A stretch of DNA of 64,000 nt, from positions 7,750,001-7,814,000 of the forward strand of contig JAWPMV010000001.1 in the NCBI GenBank assembly GCA_033391075.1. Direction: 5' to 3'. A model generated the notes under the pieces. The model ran no database searches. It was not told the origin of the DNA and saw only the letters and a list, made by a program, of their open reading frames with translations. Below are positions 1-7,735 of the stretch, in pieces (the stretch's first letter is position 1; each line of letters opens with the position of its first letter). Origin of the DNA: Bacteroidia bacterium (GTDB lineage Bacteria; Bacteroidota; Bacteroidia; J057). The position numbers and the translations under genes were made by a program.

Positions 1-741
1 TATCTGGGACGTTCCTATAAATATGACATTCCTGTAGCAGAAATGATGTCGAGCCGGATTGAAGGGACACTTATATTGGCACTAGCGGCCATTATATTTG
101 CTGCCTTCTTTGGAATCAGTTTAGGAGTTCTGGCCTCTCTTCGAAGAGATTCCTGGCTGGATCGAAGCATACTTAGTTTCTCGGTTTTGGGAATTTCTGC
201 TCCTTCCTTTTTTATCGGGGTCTTGATTGCCTGGATATTTGCTGTTTTACTGAGGGATTGGACCGGGCTGAATGTAAGTGGATATATGTTTTCGGATAAT
301 GTCTTTTCGGAAGGAAGAAGTCTGGAATTGAAAAACCTCTTTTTGCCCGCTTTGGCTTTGGGGATCAGACCTCTGGCTGTTTTTATCCAATTGACGCGAA
401 GTAGCATGATCGAAGTGCTCAATAGCAATTATATTCGCACCGCCCGCGCCAAGGGTTTGAGCCCTTTTCCGGTTTTGGTAAAACATGCGCTGCGAAATGC
501 CCTAAATCCGGTTATGACCTCTATCACGGGTTGGTTGGCTTCTCTACTGGCTGGCGCCTTTTTCATCGAATACATTTTCAATTGGCAAGGCATCGGTAAA
601 CTCATCATTGACTCCCTGGCCAATCGGGATTTACCTTTGATTATGGCGGGAGTTCTGATGATCGGGGTAGTATTTGTGATCGTGAGTATTATCACGGATT
701 TACTATACCGACAACTGGATCCACGGGTAAAACTGACTTGA
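1..741 (+). CDS. ABC transporter permease, DppB/OppB-like (5' end outside window)
   Basis: The reading frame is open from the first base; the in-frame residues before the first internal ATG (LGRSYKYDIPVAE) match the segment that precedes the membrane core in dipeptide/oligopeptide permeases, so the gene starts upstream of the window. About five hydrophobic segments are visible. The EAA loop that docks to the ABC ATPase is present (YIRTARAKGLSP followed by HALRNALNPV). The family (DppB/OppB/GsiC) forms half of the inner-membrane channel that imports peptides or nickel. The stop codon is followed after four bases by the next gene, so the two are probably co-transcribed. Substrate cannot be told from this fragment. 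Confidence 0.9.
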   Translation, partial: YLGRSYKYDIPVAEMMSSRIEGTLILALAAIIFAAFFGISLGVLASLRRDSWLDRSILSFSVLGISAPSFFIGVLIAWIFAVLLRDWTGLNVSGYMFSDNVFSEGRSLELKNLFLPALALGIRPLAVFIQLTRSSMIEVLNSNYIRTARAKGLSPFPVLVKHALRNALNPVMTSITGWLASLLAGAFFIEYIFNWQGIGKLIIDSLANRDLPLIMAGVLMIGVVFVIVSIITDLLYRQLDPRVKLT

Positions 742-745
742 GCAA

Positions 746-2650
746 ATGGATAAAGAGCCCTTGAGCATAGGAAAGAAATTCCTGAAGCTGGCAGAGAAAT
801 ATCCTCTTGGCTTGCTCATGGGCTTGCAAATTATCCTGCTGCTGATAGCCTTCAACAAAAGCCTCCTTCATCCCCATGAGTACATGCTTTGCAATTACAA
901 TGATGGGATGCGGCAATATTTCTTTTACCAGTCTGTAGTCGAACAAGATCCTGAACTCGGATGGAGTAAAGTCTATAGCATGGGATATCCCTATGGAGAA
1001 TATGTATTCTTCACAGATGCGACTCCTTTGCTAGCCTGGAGTTTCAAGTTTATTTCTAGTTACCTCTGGGACCTTTCTGGGAAAAGTATTTACCTCTTCA
1101 ATCTTTTCATTCTATTCGGACATTTATTGAGCTCCTTCTTCTTATTTCGAATACTTCACCGCTTGAAGATTCAACATATCTATTGCCTCTTTTTTGCCCT
1201 CTTCCTTCCCTGGCTGGGCATAGAGTTTTTCAAAATCACCCAGGGGCATCTCAACTTATCTATTTCCTGGCCGTTATTGGGTGCGATTTATTTGCTGGGG
1301 AAAGCCTATGATCTCATTCAAATTGAGAAGATAAACAAGCGAGAACTGGGGAAATGGATGCTGAGCATGTCGGTTTTTCTATTGATCATCGGATTGATCC
1401 ATTTGTATTGGCTGGCTATGGCAGCTTTTGCTGTAGGGGTGTTTTTTATGGGCCTACTATTGTTTAGGCGAAAGGAAAGACAAAAGCTTATCGCATCGGG
1501 TCTTTCACTCGGTCTTGGTGTCATATTGCCCACGATCTTTTTATTGATGATGATCCGCCTTTCGGATGGCTATTTTGATGCTCGGCTTCCGCATGGAGAA
1601 GGTTATGGTTGGGAACATTGGGTATTGCAATTTGAGGGGCTCTTTTCTTCCCATGCTCACAACAGCATTCCTTTCGTCTTTGAGGATTCCAAACTTTATT
1701 ACTTTGGATCTTTTGCCTATTTGGGAAATTTTGCCCTCTATGCTTTCCTATTTCTTTTGATAGAGTTGGGCGTCCGAAAAAATATCCGAAAAGAATGGAT
1801 AAGTACATTTCGGGAAGAAGGAAATCGTCCTTTCCTATTTCTGCTAATTATCTCAGCCTTTTTCTCCCTCATGATTTCTTTGGGCGAAAATATATACCTC
1901 CAGCGACTCGACTGGACCTTCACCAATTACCTCAATCCATTTTATTATCTGCACCTGATTAGTGATCGTATCACCCAATTTCGCGATGTGAGCAGATTCA
2001 GTTTTATCGTATTCTGGGTATTCAATATCCTGATAATCTACTCCTTTTCTCTCAGGCTAAAATTGGAGGATAAAAGATGGATGAAAGTCGCTTTGCCCCT
2101 CATTTTCCTATCCCTTGTCCTGGTGGATACTTTCGATAGCATAGCTTTAGCCCGAAAAGAAATGAATCGCCCCAATTTGCTTGCACAAGGAGCGGATGCA
2201 CAAATTCAGGCATTGGCTGATCAGATAAATGCAGCAGATTTTCAAGCCATCATTCCCATACCCTACAATCATGAAGGAGCAGGTGATAATCACTATGTTA
2301 TAGACGGTTTTGATGATTTTCTGACGAACGCCATGCAATTGCAAAGCTGGACGGGAATCCCGCTCATGTCAGCCAAATTTTCCCGGGGTAATTTCCAACA
2401 TGCGCAAAGCCTGTTGAGTCTGTTTAATGAAGAGAGAGTTGCGGATGATCTTTTGCAGCATTTGGAAGAAATACCAGTTTTAGTTCTCTACAATACAGAT
2501 TTCTACAACGGCAAAAGAGAACTCCGCGGCAACCCACTCGAACCCGCCTGGAGCATCCTCCAGAATTCGCACAAAATCATAGAAAAATACGAGATGAAAG
2601 AAATCGCCCGCAAAGGCCCTTTCATATTGTATAAAGGGTATATTCCCTAA
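746..2650 (+). CDS. Large polytopic membrane protein, possible GT-C-type glycosyltransferase
   Basis: A 634-residue protein with about eleven to thirteen hydrophobic segments and a soluble C-terminal tail of about 150 residues. The first extramembrane loop, after the first TM, contains acidic residues (NYNDGMRQYFFYQSVVEQD), as in GT-C glycosyltransferases, where acidic residues in the first periplasmic loop bind the lipid-linked donor. The overall look is like the YfhO/DUF6311 group of uncharacterised membrane proteins. It starts four bases after the ABC permease stop, but no functional link is evident. The GT-C assignment is an inference from topology; the family was not confirmed. Confidence 0.75.
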   Translation: MDKEPLSIGKKFLKLAEKYPLGLLMGLQIILLLIAFNKSLLHPHEYMLCNYNDGMRQYFFYQSVVEQDPELGWSKVYSMGYPYGEYVFFTDATPLLAWSFKFISSYLWDLSGKSIYLFNLFILFGHLLSSFFLFRILHRLKIQHIYCLFFALFLPWLGIEFFKITQGHLNLSISWPLLGAIYLLGKAYDLIQIEKINKRELGKWMLSMSVFLLIIGLIHLYWLAMAAFAVGVFFMGLLLFRRKERQKLIASGLSLGLGVILPTIFLLMMIRLSDGYFDARLPHGEGYGWEHWVLQFEGLFSSHAHNSIPFVFEDSKLYYFGSFAYLGNFALYAFLFLLIELGVRKNIRKEWISTFREEGNRPFLFLLIISAFFSLMISLGENIYLQRLDWTFTNYLNPFYYLHLISDRITQFRDVSRFSFIVFWVFNILIIYSFSLRLKLEDKRWMKVALPLIFLSLVLVDTFDSIALARKEMNRPNLLAQGADAQIQALADQINAADFQAIIPIPYNHEGAGDNHYVIDGFDDFLTNAMQLQSWTGIPLMSAKFSRGNFQHAQSLLSLFNEERVADDLLQHLEEIPVLVLYNTDFYNGKRELRGNPLEPAWSILQNSHKIIEKYEMKEIARKGPFILYKGYIP

Positions 2651-2651
2651 G

Positions 2652-2669
2652 CGACGATTGCTATCGTCG
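2652..2669. other. Inverted repeat between convergent genes
   Basis: CGACGAT and ATCGTCG form a perfect 7-bp stem with a TGCT loop directly after the stop codon at 2650. There is no clear T tract on either side, so it is at best a weak terminator. Confidence 0.4.
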
Positions 2670-2723
2670 GTAAAAAGGAATCAGAAAATTTCTTAAATTT
2701 TTATGGCGAGCAAAATATGCCGC

Positions 2724-3152
2724 CTACTTTTCTCGCAATTGCCATTCCTGGCTAAATCCTTCTACTGTATCATTGAGCGAAAGCCACATCTCATCATCTT
2801 TCAGCATCTCGATGGTATAAGCCCTTGCTATCCCATCAAAGATCAATTGAAACTTGGTCTTTTTTGAGATGAATTCCCAGCTTCCTTCCCGAAATCCGCC
2901 ATCAGCTCCTACAATCTTTGCGGTATAGTTTTCCTCTATACTCAAGGTGGAATCTTCGTAAATGCCGGAAAGGTTGACCCCATTTTCCTCATAAAATGAC
3001 CAGCGCCAATCATTGATCGCCCGATCTTCTGCAGGGATAAAACTCACAAAAGGACCTTCTTCATATTTATCAATCCCATTACAGGAAGTGAAGCTCAACA
3101 AAACGAAAGGAATCAAAGCCAGGAGAAAGAGAAGCTGTTTGTTTGGGGACAT
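2724..3152 (-). CDS. Small lipoprotein of unknown function (lipocalin-like guess)
   Basis: 142 residues. The N-terminus has a basic start, a hydrophobic core and a lipobox (SFTSC, Cys about 24), so it should be a lipid-anchored envelope protein. The mature part alternates short beta-like stretches around a GSWEF motif, a pattern common in small Bacteroidota lipoproteins annotated as lipocalin-like; this is a resemblance only. It is convergent with the gene ending at 2650, and the intergenic octamer repeat begins just upstream of its start codon. Confidence 0.7.
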   Translation of the reverse strand: MSPNKQLLFLLALIPFVLLSFTSCNGIDKYEEGPFVSFIPAEDRAINDWRWSFYEENGVNLSGIYEDSTLSIEENYTAKIVGADGGFREGSWEFISKKTKFQLIFDGIARAYTIEMLKDDEMWLSLNDTVEGFSQEWQLREK

Positions 3153-3158
3153 TAAAGG

Positions 3159-3358
3159 GAGTGTTAGAGTGTTTTTGTGTTAGGGTGTTAGTGTTCTGAT
3201 CGTCAAGTACGTAGAATTTGAAATAAAATAAAAACCACTTTAACAGAACCCCGTCCAAAACCCTAATACCCTAATACCCTAATACCCTAATACCCTAATA
3301 CCCTAATACCCTAATACCCTAATACCCTAATACCCTAATACCCTAATACTACAACACT
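3159..3358. repeat. Octamer-phased inverted repeat element, copy 1 (with expanded arm)
   Basis: The left arm (3159-3195) consists of 8-bp words ending in or containing GTGTT: GAGTGTTA, GAGTGTTT, TTGTGTTA, GGGTGTTA. The right arm carries the complementary style (CTACAACACTCC at 3349-3360) preceded by a perfect tandem array. It is one of seven elements of this type in the window. Confidence 0.7.
3261..3348. repeat. Perfect tandem array, 11 copies of CCCTAATA
   Basis: Eleven identical, contiguous copies of the octamer CCCTAATA (TATTAGGG on the other strand), 88 bp in total. It lies inside the right arm of the octamer-phased repeat element, 24 bp before the -7-like promoter element of the M20 gene. 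There are no spacers, so it is not a CRISPR array. A homogeneous short array like this is expected to vary in copy number by slipped-strand replication. Confidence 0.97.
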
Positions 3359-3371
3359 CCCGCACTTTTAC

Positions 3372-3379
3372 TACCTTTG
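3372..3379 (+). promoter_or_regulatory. Promoter -7 element TACCTTTG before the M20 gene
   Basis: TACCTTTG matches the Bacteroidota TAnnTTTG element and is followed by the GCGGCC sequence often seen after it. It ends only five bases before the ATG, which implies a leaderless or nearly leaderless mRNA. I see no convincing TTG -33 element at the right distance. Confidence 0.55.
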
Positions 3380-3384
3380 CGGCC

Positions 3385-4572
3385 ATGAGTTTACAAGCCC
3401 AAATTCAGGACCTCTCTGCGGAGATATATGAAGAAGTTGTTGCCAATCGTCGGCACATACATGCAAATCCGGAATTGTCTTTCCATGAGGAAAAGACAGC
3501 TGCTTTTGTACAGGAAAAGCTGGAGGATATCGGAATCCCTGTGACGCCCAATATTGCCGATAATGGATTGGTGGGCATCATTGAAGGAACGAAAGAAGGA
3601 GAGGACAAAGTGCTGGCATTGCGTGCGGATATGGATGCCCTTCCTATCATTGAGGAAAATGAAGTTGCCTATAAATCTCAGAACCCGGGTGTGATGCATG
3701 CTTGTGGACATGATGTGCATACCTCTTCCTTGCTGGGAACTGCGAAAATTCTGAATCAATTCAGGGATAAATTTTCCGGGACCATTAAACTCATTTTTCA
3801 ACCGGCAGAAGAGCTTTTGCCGGGAGGAGCTTCTCTGATGATCAAAGATGGAGTGCTCGAGAATCCCAAAGTATCTTCCATTTTGGGACAGCATGTTCAG
3901 CCTTATATGGATTGTGGAAAGATAGGAGTACGTCCCGGGATGTATATGGCTTCGGCAGATGAAATTCATATGGTGGTCAAAGGAAAAGGAGGTCATGCTG
4001 CTATGCCGGCCAATTTTATCGATCCCATCATGATGACGGCCCAAATGCTGGTTACGCTTCAGCAAGTTGTGAGTCGTTCCGATCCCAGAATTCCCAGTGT
4101 ACTATCTTTTGGAGACATCCATGGAGATGGAGCTACCAATGTCATTCCTTCTGAGGTCAGGGTAAAGGGTACCTTCCGAACCATGAATGAAGCCTGGCGA
4201 GATAAGGCCCTCAATAAAATCGAAAAGATTATCACCAATACGGCAGAATCTCTGGGAGGTAGCGTAGAATTGGAAATCAAAAAAGGGTATCCCGTTTTGT
4301 ACAATGATGAAATCCTGACCCGCAATGCCCGTGCGCATATTTGTGACTATATAGGCGAAGAGCATGTAGTCGATATGGATATCTGGATGGCTGCTGAAGA
4401 CTTCGCCTGGTACACCCAGGAGATACCGGGATGCTTCTATCGTCTGGGTACCCGAAATGAAAGCAGAGGCATTGTTCACGGAGTACATACCCCACGCTTT
4501 GATATAGACGAAGATGCACTCAAACTTTCTACTGGTTTGATGGCCTGGTTGGCGATCAAGGAATTGGAATAG
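3385..4572 (+). CDS. M20 family metallo-amidohydrolase (N-acyl amino acid / hippurate hydrolase type)
   Basis: 395 residues, normal family length. The two-zinc M20D site is visible: ADMDALP (81-87), HACGHDVH (105-112) and FQPAEE (138-143, with the catalytic Glu), followed by the dimerisation domain (GKGGHAAMP about 205-213) and a C-terminal zinc ligand region ending in VHGVHTP. Such enzymes remove the acyl group from N-acyl amino acids or related amides in the cytoplasm; no signal peptide is seen. The next gene on the same strand starts 34 bp downstream, so both may be one transcript. The physiological substrate is not deducible. Confidence 0.93.
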   Translation: MSLQAQIQDLSAEIYEEVVANRRHIHANPELSFHEEKTAAFVQEKLEDIGIPVTPNIADNGLVGIIEGTKEGEDKVLALRADMDALPIIEENEVAYKSQNPGVMHACGHDVHTSSLLGTAKILNQFRDKFSGTIKLIFQPAEELLPGGASLMIKDGVLENPKVSSILGQHVQPYMDCGKIGVRPGMYMASADEIHMVVKGKGGHAAMPANFIDPIMMTAQMLVTLQQVVSRSDPRIPSVLSFGDIHGDGATNVIPSEVRVKGTFRTMNEAWRDKALNKIEKIITNTAESLGGSVELEIKKGYPVLYNDEILTRNARAHICDYIGEEHVVDMDIWMAAEDFAWYTQEIPGCFYRLGTRNESRGIVHGVHTPRFDIDEDALKLSTGLMAWLAIKELE

Positions 4573-4606
4573 CAGCGCTTCTTTACTAGATTCATATCTC
4601 TGCCAG

Positions 4607-7501
4607 ATGGCAGAGAATAAATGGATCTACATGGGCAAAGCCGTCATAAAAACTACTACGGAAAACTACCTTTCCGCATTTAAAAAACAGCTCAAAGGAG
4701 AAGTACTGGGAGATGCCTACAGTCTGGGGCTTTATGCAACGGATGCCAGCGTCTATCAAATGACTCCCAAAGTGGTCATCACTCCCAAAGATGAGGAAGA
4801 TGTCCTTGCTGCCCTTAAAATAGCTCAGGAATATTCACTCAATGTCTTGCCAAGAGGCGGAGGAACCAGTCTTGCTGGCCAAACGGTTGGAGATGCCCTG
4901 GTGCTGGATTTCTCTCGGCACATGAATCAGGTCATAGAACTGAATGTGGCAGAAAAATGGGTGCGGGTCCAACCGGGTATGGTTCGAGATGAACTCAATG
5001 CTTTTCTGAAACCTCATGGTTTACATTTCGCTCCTGATCCTGCCACTTCCAGCCGTGCCAATGTTGGAGGGATGATCGGAAACAATTCCTCGGGAACCAA
5101 GAGCATTTTGTATGGCAAGACCGTCGATCATGTCCTGGGATTAAAAATTGCTTTGGCAGATGGTCAGGTATTGGAGCTTGACGAAAAGTCTCAGCAGGAG
5201 CTTGAGCAACTTCAGGAAATGAATACTCGGGAAGGGCGACTGTATAAGCACTTTTCCAAACTCATTCATAAAAACCATACAGAAATAGATACGCGCTTTC
5301 CCAAAGTCATGAGAAGGGTTGGTGGCTATAATCTGGATGAATTTCCCCTAAATCAAAACTGGAATCTGGCTAAACTGCTATGTGGAAGTGAAGGTACTTT
5401 GGGGGTGAGTCTGGAATGTAAACTGAATTTGGAACCCCTGCCTGCTTATAAATCGGTTTGCGTAGTTCATTTTGCTGAGGTACTGGAAGCAATTATGGCT
5501 GTAGAGCCTATGCTGGATTTTCGACCTGCTGCAGTGGAGATTCTGGATAGGACCGTTTTAAATTTGAGTAGGGAGAATTTAACTACTAATAGGGCTTGTC
5601 ACTTTCTGGAAGGAGACGCAGCAGCCATCCTGATTGTAGAATTTTATTCCGATACTTTTGAGAATGTCATGGAGAGGCCTCGACATATGATCAAAATGTT
5701 GAAGGAGAAAGGATTGGGATATGCTTATCCTTTATTCCCCGAAGGAAAAGAATATGAGGATGTTTGGCTAATCCGAAAAAAAGGACTGGGCTTGATGTTG
5801 GGATTGAAAGGGGAAGCCAAGCCTTTGCCTTTCATTGAAGATTCCGGTATCCCCATAGAGGTCTTACCTGAATACATAGAGCGGGTATTAAAACTCTGTG
5901 AAGAAAATGAAACTCCAGTTGCCATGTATGCGCATGCAAGTGTAGGGGTGATACATGTTCGTCCCATTTTGGACTTGCGCAAAGAGATTGAAATTGAAAG
6001 ATTCAAAGCGATTTCAGAAGGTACTTTCCAGATGGTGCAGGAATATGGTGGTTCATGGAGTGGGGAACATGGAGATGGCCTGGTGAGAAGCTTTTATAAT
6101 GAACGCTACTTTGGAACAGAACTCTATCAGGTATTTAAAGAAATCAAAGCACTCTTTGATCCTAAAAACCGAATGAATCCGGGCAAGATTGTCGATTCTC
6201 CTTCAATAGACCAGAATCTCCGATATGGAGCTATCTATCAAGACCTTGAACCTGATACCATTTATCAATACAGAAAAGATGAGAACTTTGGGGCTTCGGT
6301 CCATATGTGTACAGGAGTAGGGGAGTGTCGAAAAATGCTGGGAGGAACCATGTGTCCCAGTTTTAAGGCGACCCGTGATGAAGAGCAGAGCACTCGTGGT
6401 AGAGCAAATGCCTTGCGTCTGGCTATGTCAGGGCAGTTGGAGGATGGTCTGGAAAGTAAGCGTTTGCAGGAAGTTATGGATCTCTGTCTTTCCTGTAAAG
6501 CTTGTAAATCTGAATGTCCCAGCAATGTGGATATGGCCAAGCTAAAAAGTGAGGTTCGGCAAATCTATATGGATAAAGCGGGTTTGAGTTTGCGTGACCG
6601 ATTGATTCGCGACTCAGCCAAAGCTTCCCGAAGATTTTCGGGTTTTTGGGCTCCCTTGGTCAATTTCATTCAAAAGACTTATTTGTTTCGCTGGCTATTA
6701 GAAAGTCTGGGAGGATTTGATAAAAGAAGAGTATTACCTGATTACGCCAGGCAAAGTTTTGCTTCCTGGTTTAGGTCGAGTGAGAGAAAAGGCAAGGGTG
6801 ATTTGGGGAAAGTGGTACTTTTCGCAGATACCTACCTCAATTATCATGAACCGAATATAGGCAAAGCCGCCACGCACCTACTGGAAGACTGCGGATATGA
6901 AGTGTTGCTGGCAGAGCCAGGTTGTTGTCAGCGACCTCGTATTTCCAATGGTTTTTTGCGGGAAGCCAAAGAAGCAGGAGGGGAAATGGCTGTAAAGCTG
7001 AAAGAATTCCTGGATCAGGGATTGCCTGTGTTAGTTTGTGAACCGAGTTGTGCCTCTGCTATGGTAGATGATTTGCCTGACTTATTGGAGGATGAAAGCC
7101 TTGCTTCACAATTATCCTCTCAGGTCAAAATGATTGATGTCTTTTTGGCAGAGGAAAAGACTGCCGGGAGACTAGAAGTCAACATTCGCCCGAAAGATAA
7201 AAGTCTTCTGCATGGGCATTGTCACCAGAAAGCAATGTTTGGAACAGCCTCTATGAAAAGTTTCTCCCCAGAGCTGGAAGAAATTCCCTCGGGTTGCTGT
7301 GGAATGGCAGGCTCTTTCGGCTATGAAAAAGAGCACTATGAAATATCGGAGAAAATCGGCTCAGAAATTCTTTTCCCTGCTGTAAAAGAAAAACCGAACA
7401 GCAAAATCATTGCATGTGGAGTGAGCTGTCGACATCAATTGGAGCATTTTACACAAACTCATGCCTTGCACTGGGTAGAAGCGGTGGAGGTGGTGAAATA
7501 A
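4607..7501 (+). CDS. FAD-linked / Fe-S oxidoreductase, D-lactate or D-2-hydroxyacid dehydrogenase (YdiJ-like fusion)
   Basis: 964 residues, a GlcD-like flavoprotein fused to a GlcF-like Fe-S subunit. The FAD domain shows PRGGGTSLAGQ (about 83-93), NVGGMIGNNSSG, LCGSEGTLG and SGEHGDGLVRS. A first Cys cluster (C568, C574, C583) and a classic 4Fe-4S set (C627, C630, C633, C637-Pro) follow. The C-terminus has two CCG-type modules (CCQRPR, CEPSC, HCHQKAM, GCCGMAGSFG). Proteins of this layout oxidise D-lactate or D-2-hydroxyglutarate and pass electrons towards quinone; which substrate applies here is open. An internal ATG at 4631 is an alternative start. It is probably co-transcribed with the M20 gene. 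Confidence 0.93.
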   Translation: MAENKWIYMGKAVIKTTTENYLSAFKKQLKGEVLGDAYSLGLYATDASVYQMTPKVVITPKDEEDVLAALKIAQEYSLNVLPRGGGTSLAGQTVGDALVLDFSRHMNQVIELNVAEKWVRVQPGMVRDELNAFLKPHGLHFAPDPATSSRANVGGMIGNNSSGTKSILYGKTVDHVLGLKIALADGQVLELDEKSQQELEQLQEMNTREGRLYKHFSKLIHKNHTEIDTRFPKVMRRVGGYNLDEFPLNQNWNLAKLLCGSEGTLGVSLECKLNLEPLPAYKSVCVVHFAEVLEAIMAVEPMLDFRPAAVEILDRTVLNLSRENLTTNRACHFLEGDAAAILIVEFYSDTFENVMERPRHMIKMLKEKGLGYAYPLFPEGKEYEDVWLIRKKGLGLMLGLKGEAKPLPFIEDSGIPIEVLPEYIERVLKLCEENETPVAMYAHASVGVIHVRPILDLRKEIEIERFKAISEGTFQMVQEYGGSWSGEHGDGLVRSFYNERYFGTELYQVFKEIKALFDPKNRMNPGKIVDSPSIDQNLRYGAIYQDLEPDTIYQYRKDENFGASVHMCTGVGECRKMLGGTMCPSFKATRDEEQSTRGRANALRLAMSGQLEDGLESKRLQEVMDLCLSCKACKSECPSNVDMAKLKSEVRQIYMDKAGLSLRDRLIRDSAKASRRFSGFWAPLVNFIQKTYLFRWLLESLGGFDKRRVLPDYARQSFASWFRSSERKGKGDLGKVVLFADTYLNYHEPNIGKAATHLLEDCGYEVLLAEPGCCQRPRISNGFLREAKEAGGEMAVKLKEFLDQGLPVLVCEPSCASAMVDDLPDLLEDESLASQLSSQVKMIDVFLAEEKTAGRLEVNIRPKDKSLLHGHCHQKAMFGTASMKSFSPELEEIPSGCCGMAGSFGYEKEHYEISEKIGSEILFPAVKEKPNSKIIACGVSCRHQLEHFTQTHALHWVEAVEVVK

Positions 7502-7508
7502 GATAGAT

Positions 7509-7598
7509 GTGTTCAGGTGTTCTTGTGTTCTCGTGTTCTGGAGCTTTGGGAAGCCTGGGAGAAATGCAACGCCAACACGCCAATACTCCAACACGTTA
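7509..7598. repeat. Octamer-phased inverted repeat element, copy 2
   Basis: The left arm is a clean 8-bp register: GTGTTCAG, GTGTTCTT, GTGTTCTC, GTGTTCTG (7509-7540). The right arm (about 7568-7598) reads AACGCCAA, CACGCCAA, TACTCCAA, CACGTTAA, the complementary style in the same period. It sits directly after the stop of the dehydrogenase gene and directly before a TGTCATTGCGA repeat. Confidence 0.75.
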
Positions 7599-7620
7599 AT
7601 AGGAAGACTTCAAACAGCCC

Positions 7621-7717
7621 TGTCATTGCGAGCCTGTACTACAGGCGAAGCAATCCCCTTGACTCAAAAATAGGTTATTGTGGTCAAGGAGATTGCTTCA
7701 CTTCGTTCGCAATGACA
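7621..7717. repeat. TGTCATTGCGA palindromic dispersed repeat, copy 1
   Basis: An 11-bp perfect terminal inverted repeat (TGTCATTGCGA at 7621-7631, TCGCAATGACA at 7707-7717) encloses a second inverted pair (GAAGCAATCCCCTTGA and TCAAGGAGATTGCTTC), so the whole 97 bp folds into one hairpin. The same element occurs at 31833-31935 in the opposite orientation. Repeats with this consensus are scattered through many bacterial genomes. It lies between two convergent genes. Confidence 0.85.
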
Positions 7718-7735
7718 GCGTATTTGCTGTTTACT

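Noticed and set aside
3261-3348. CRISPR-like repeat array
   Set aside because: The 8-bp units are contiguous with no spacers and no cas genes are near.
3391-4065. 224-codon minus-strand ORF
   Set aside because: Antisense shadow of the M20 amidohydrolase.
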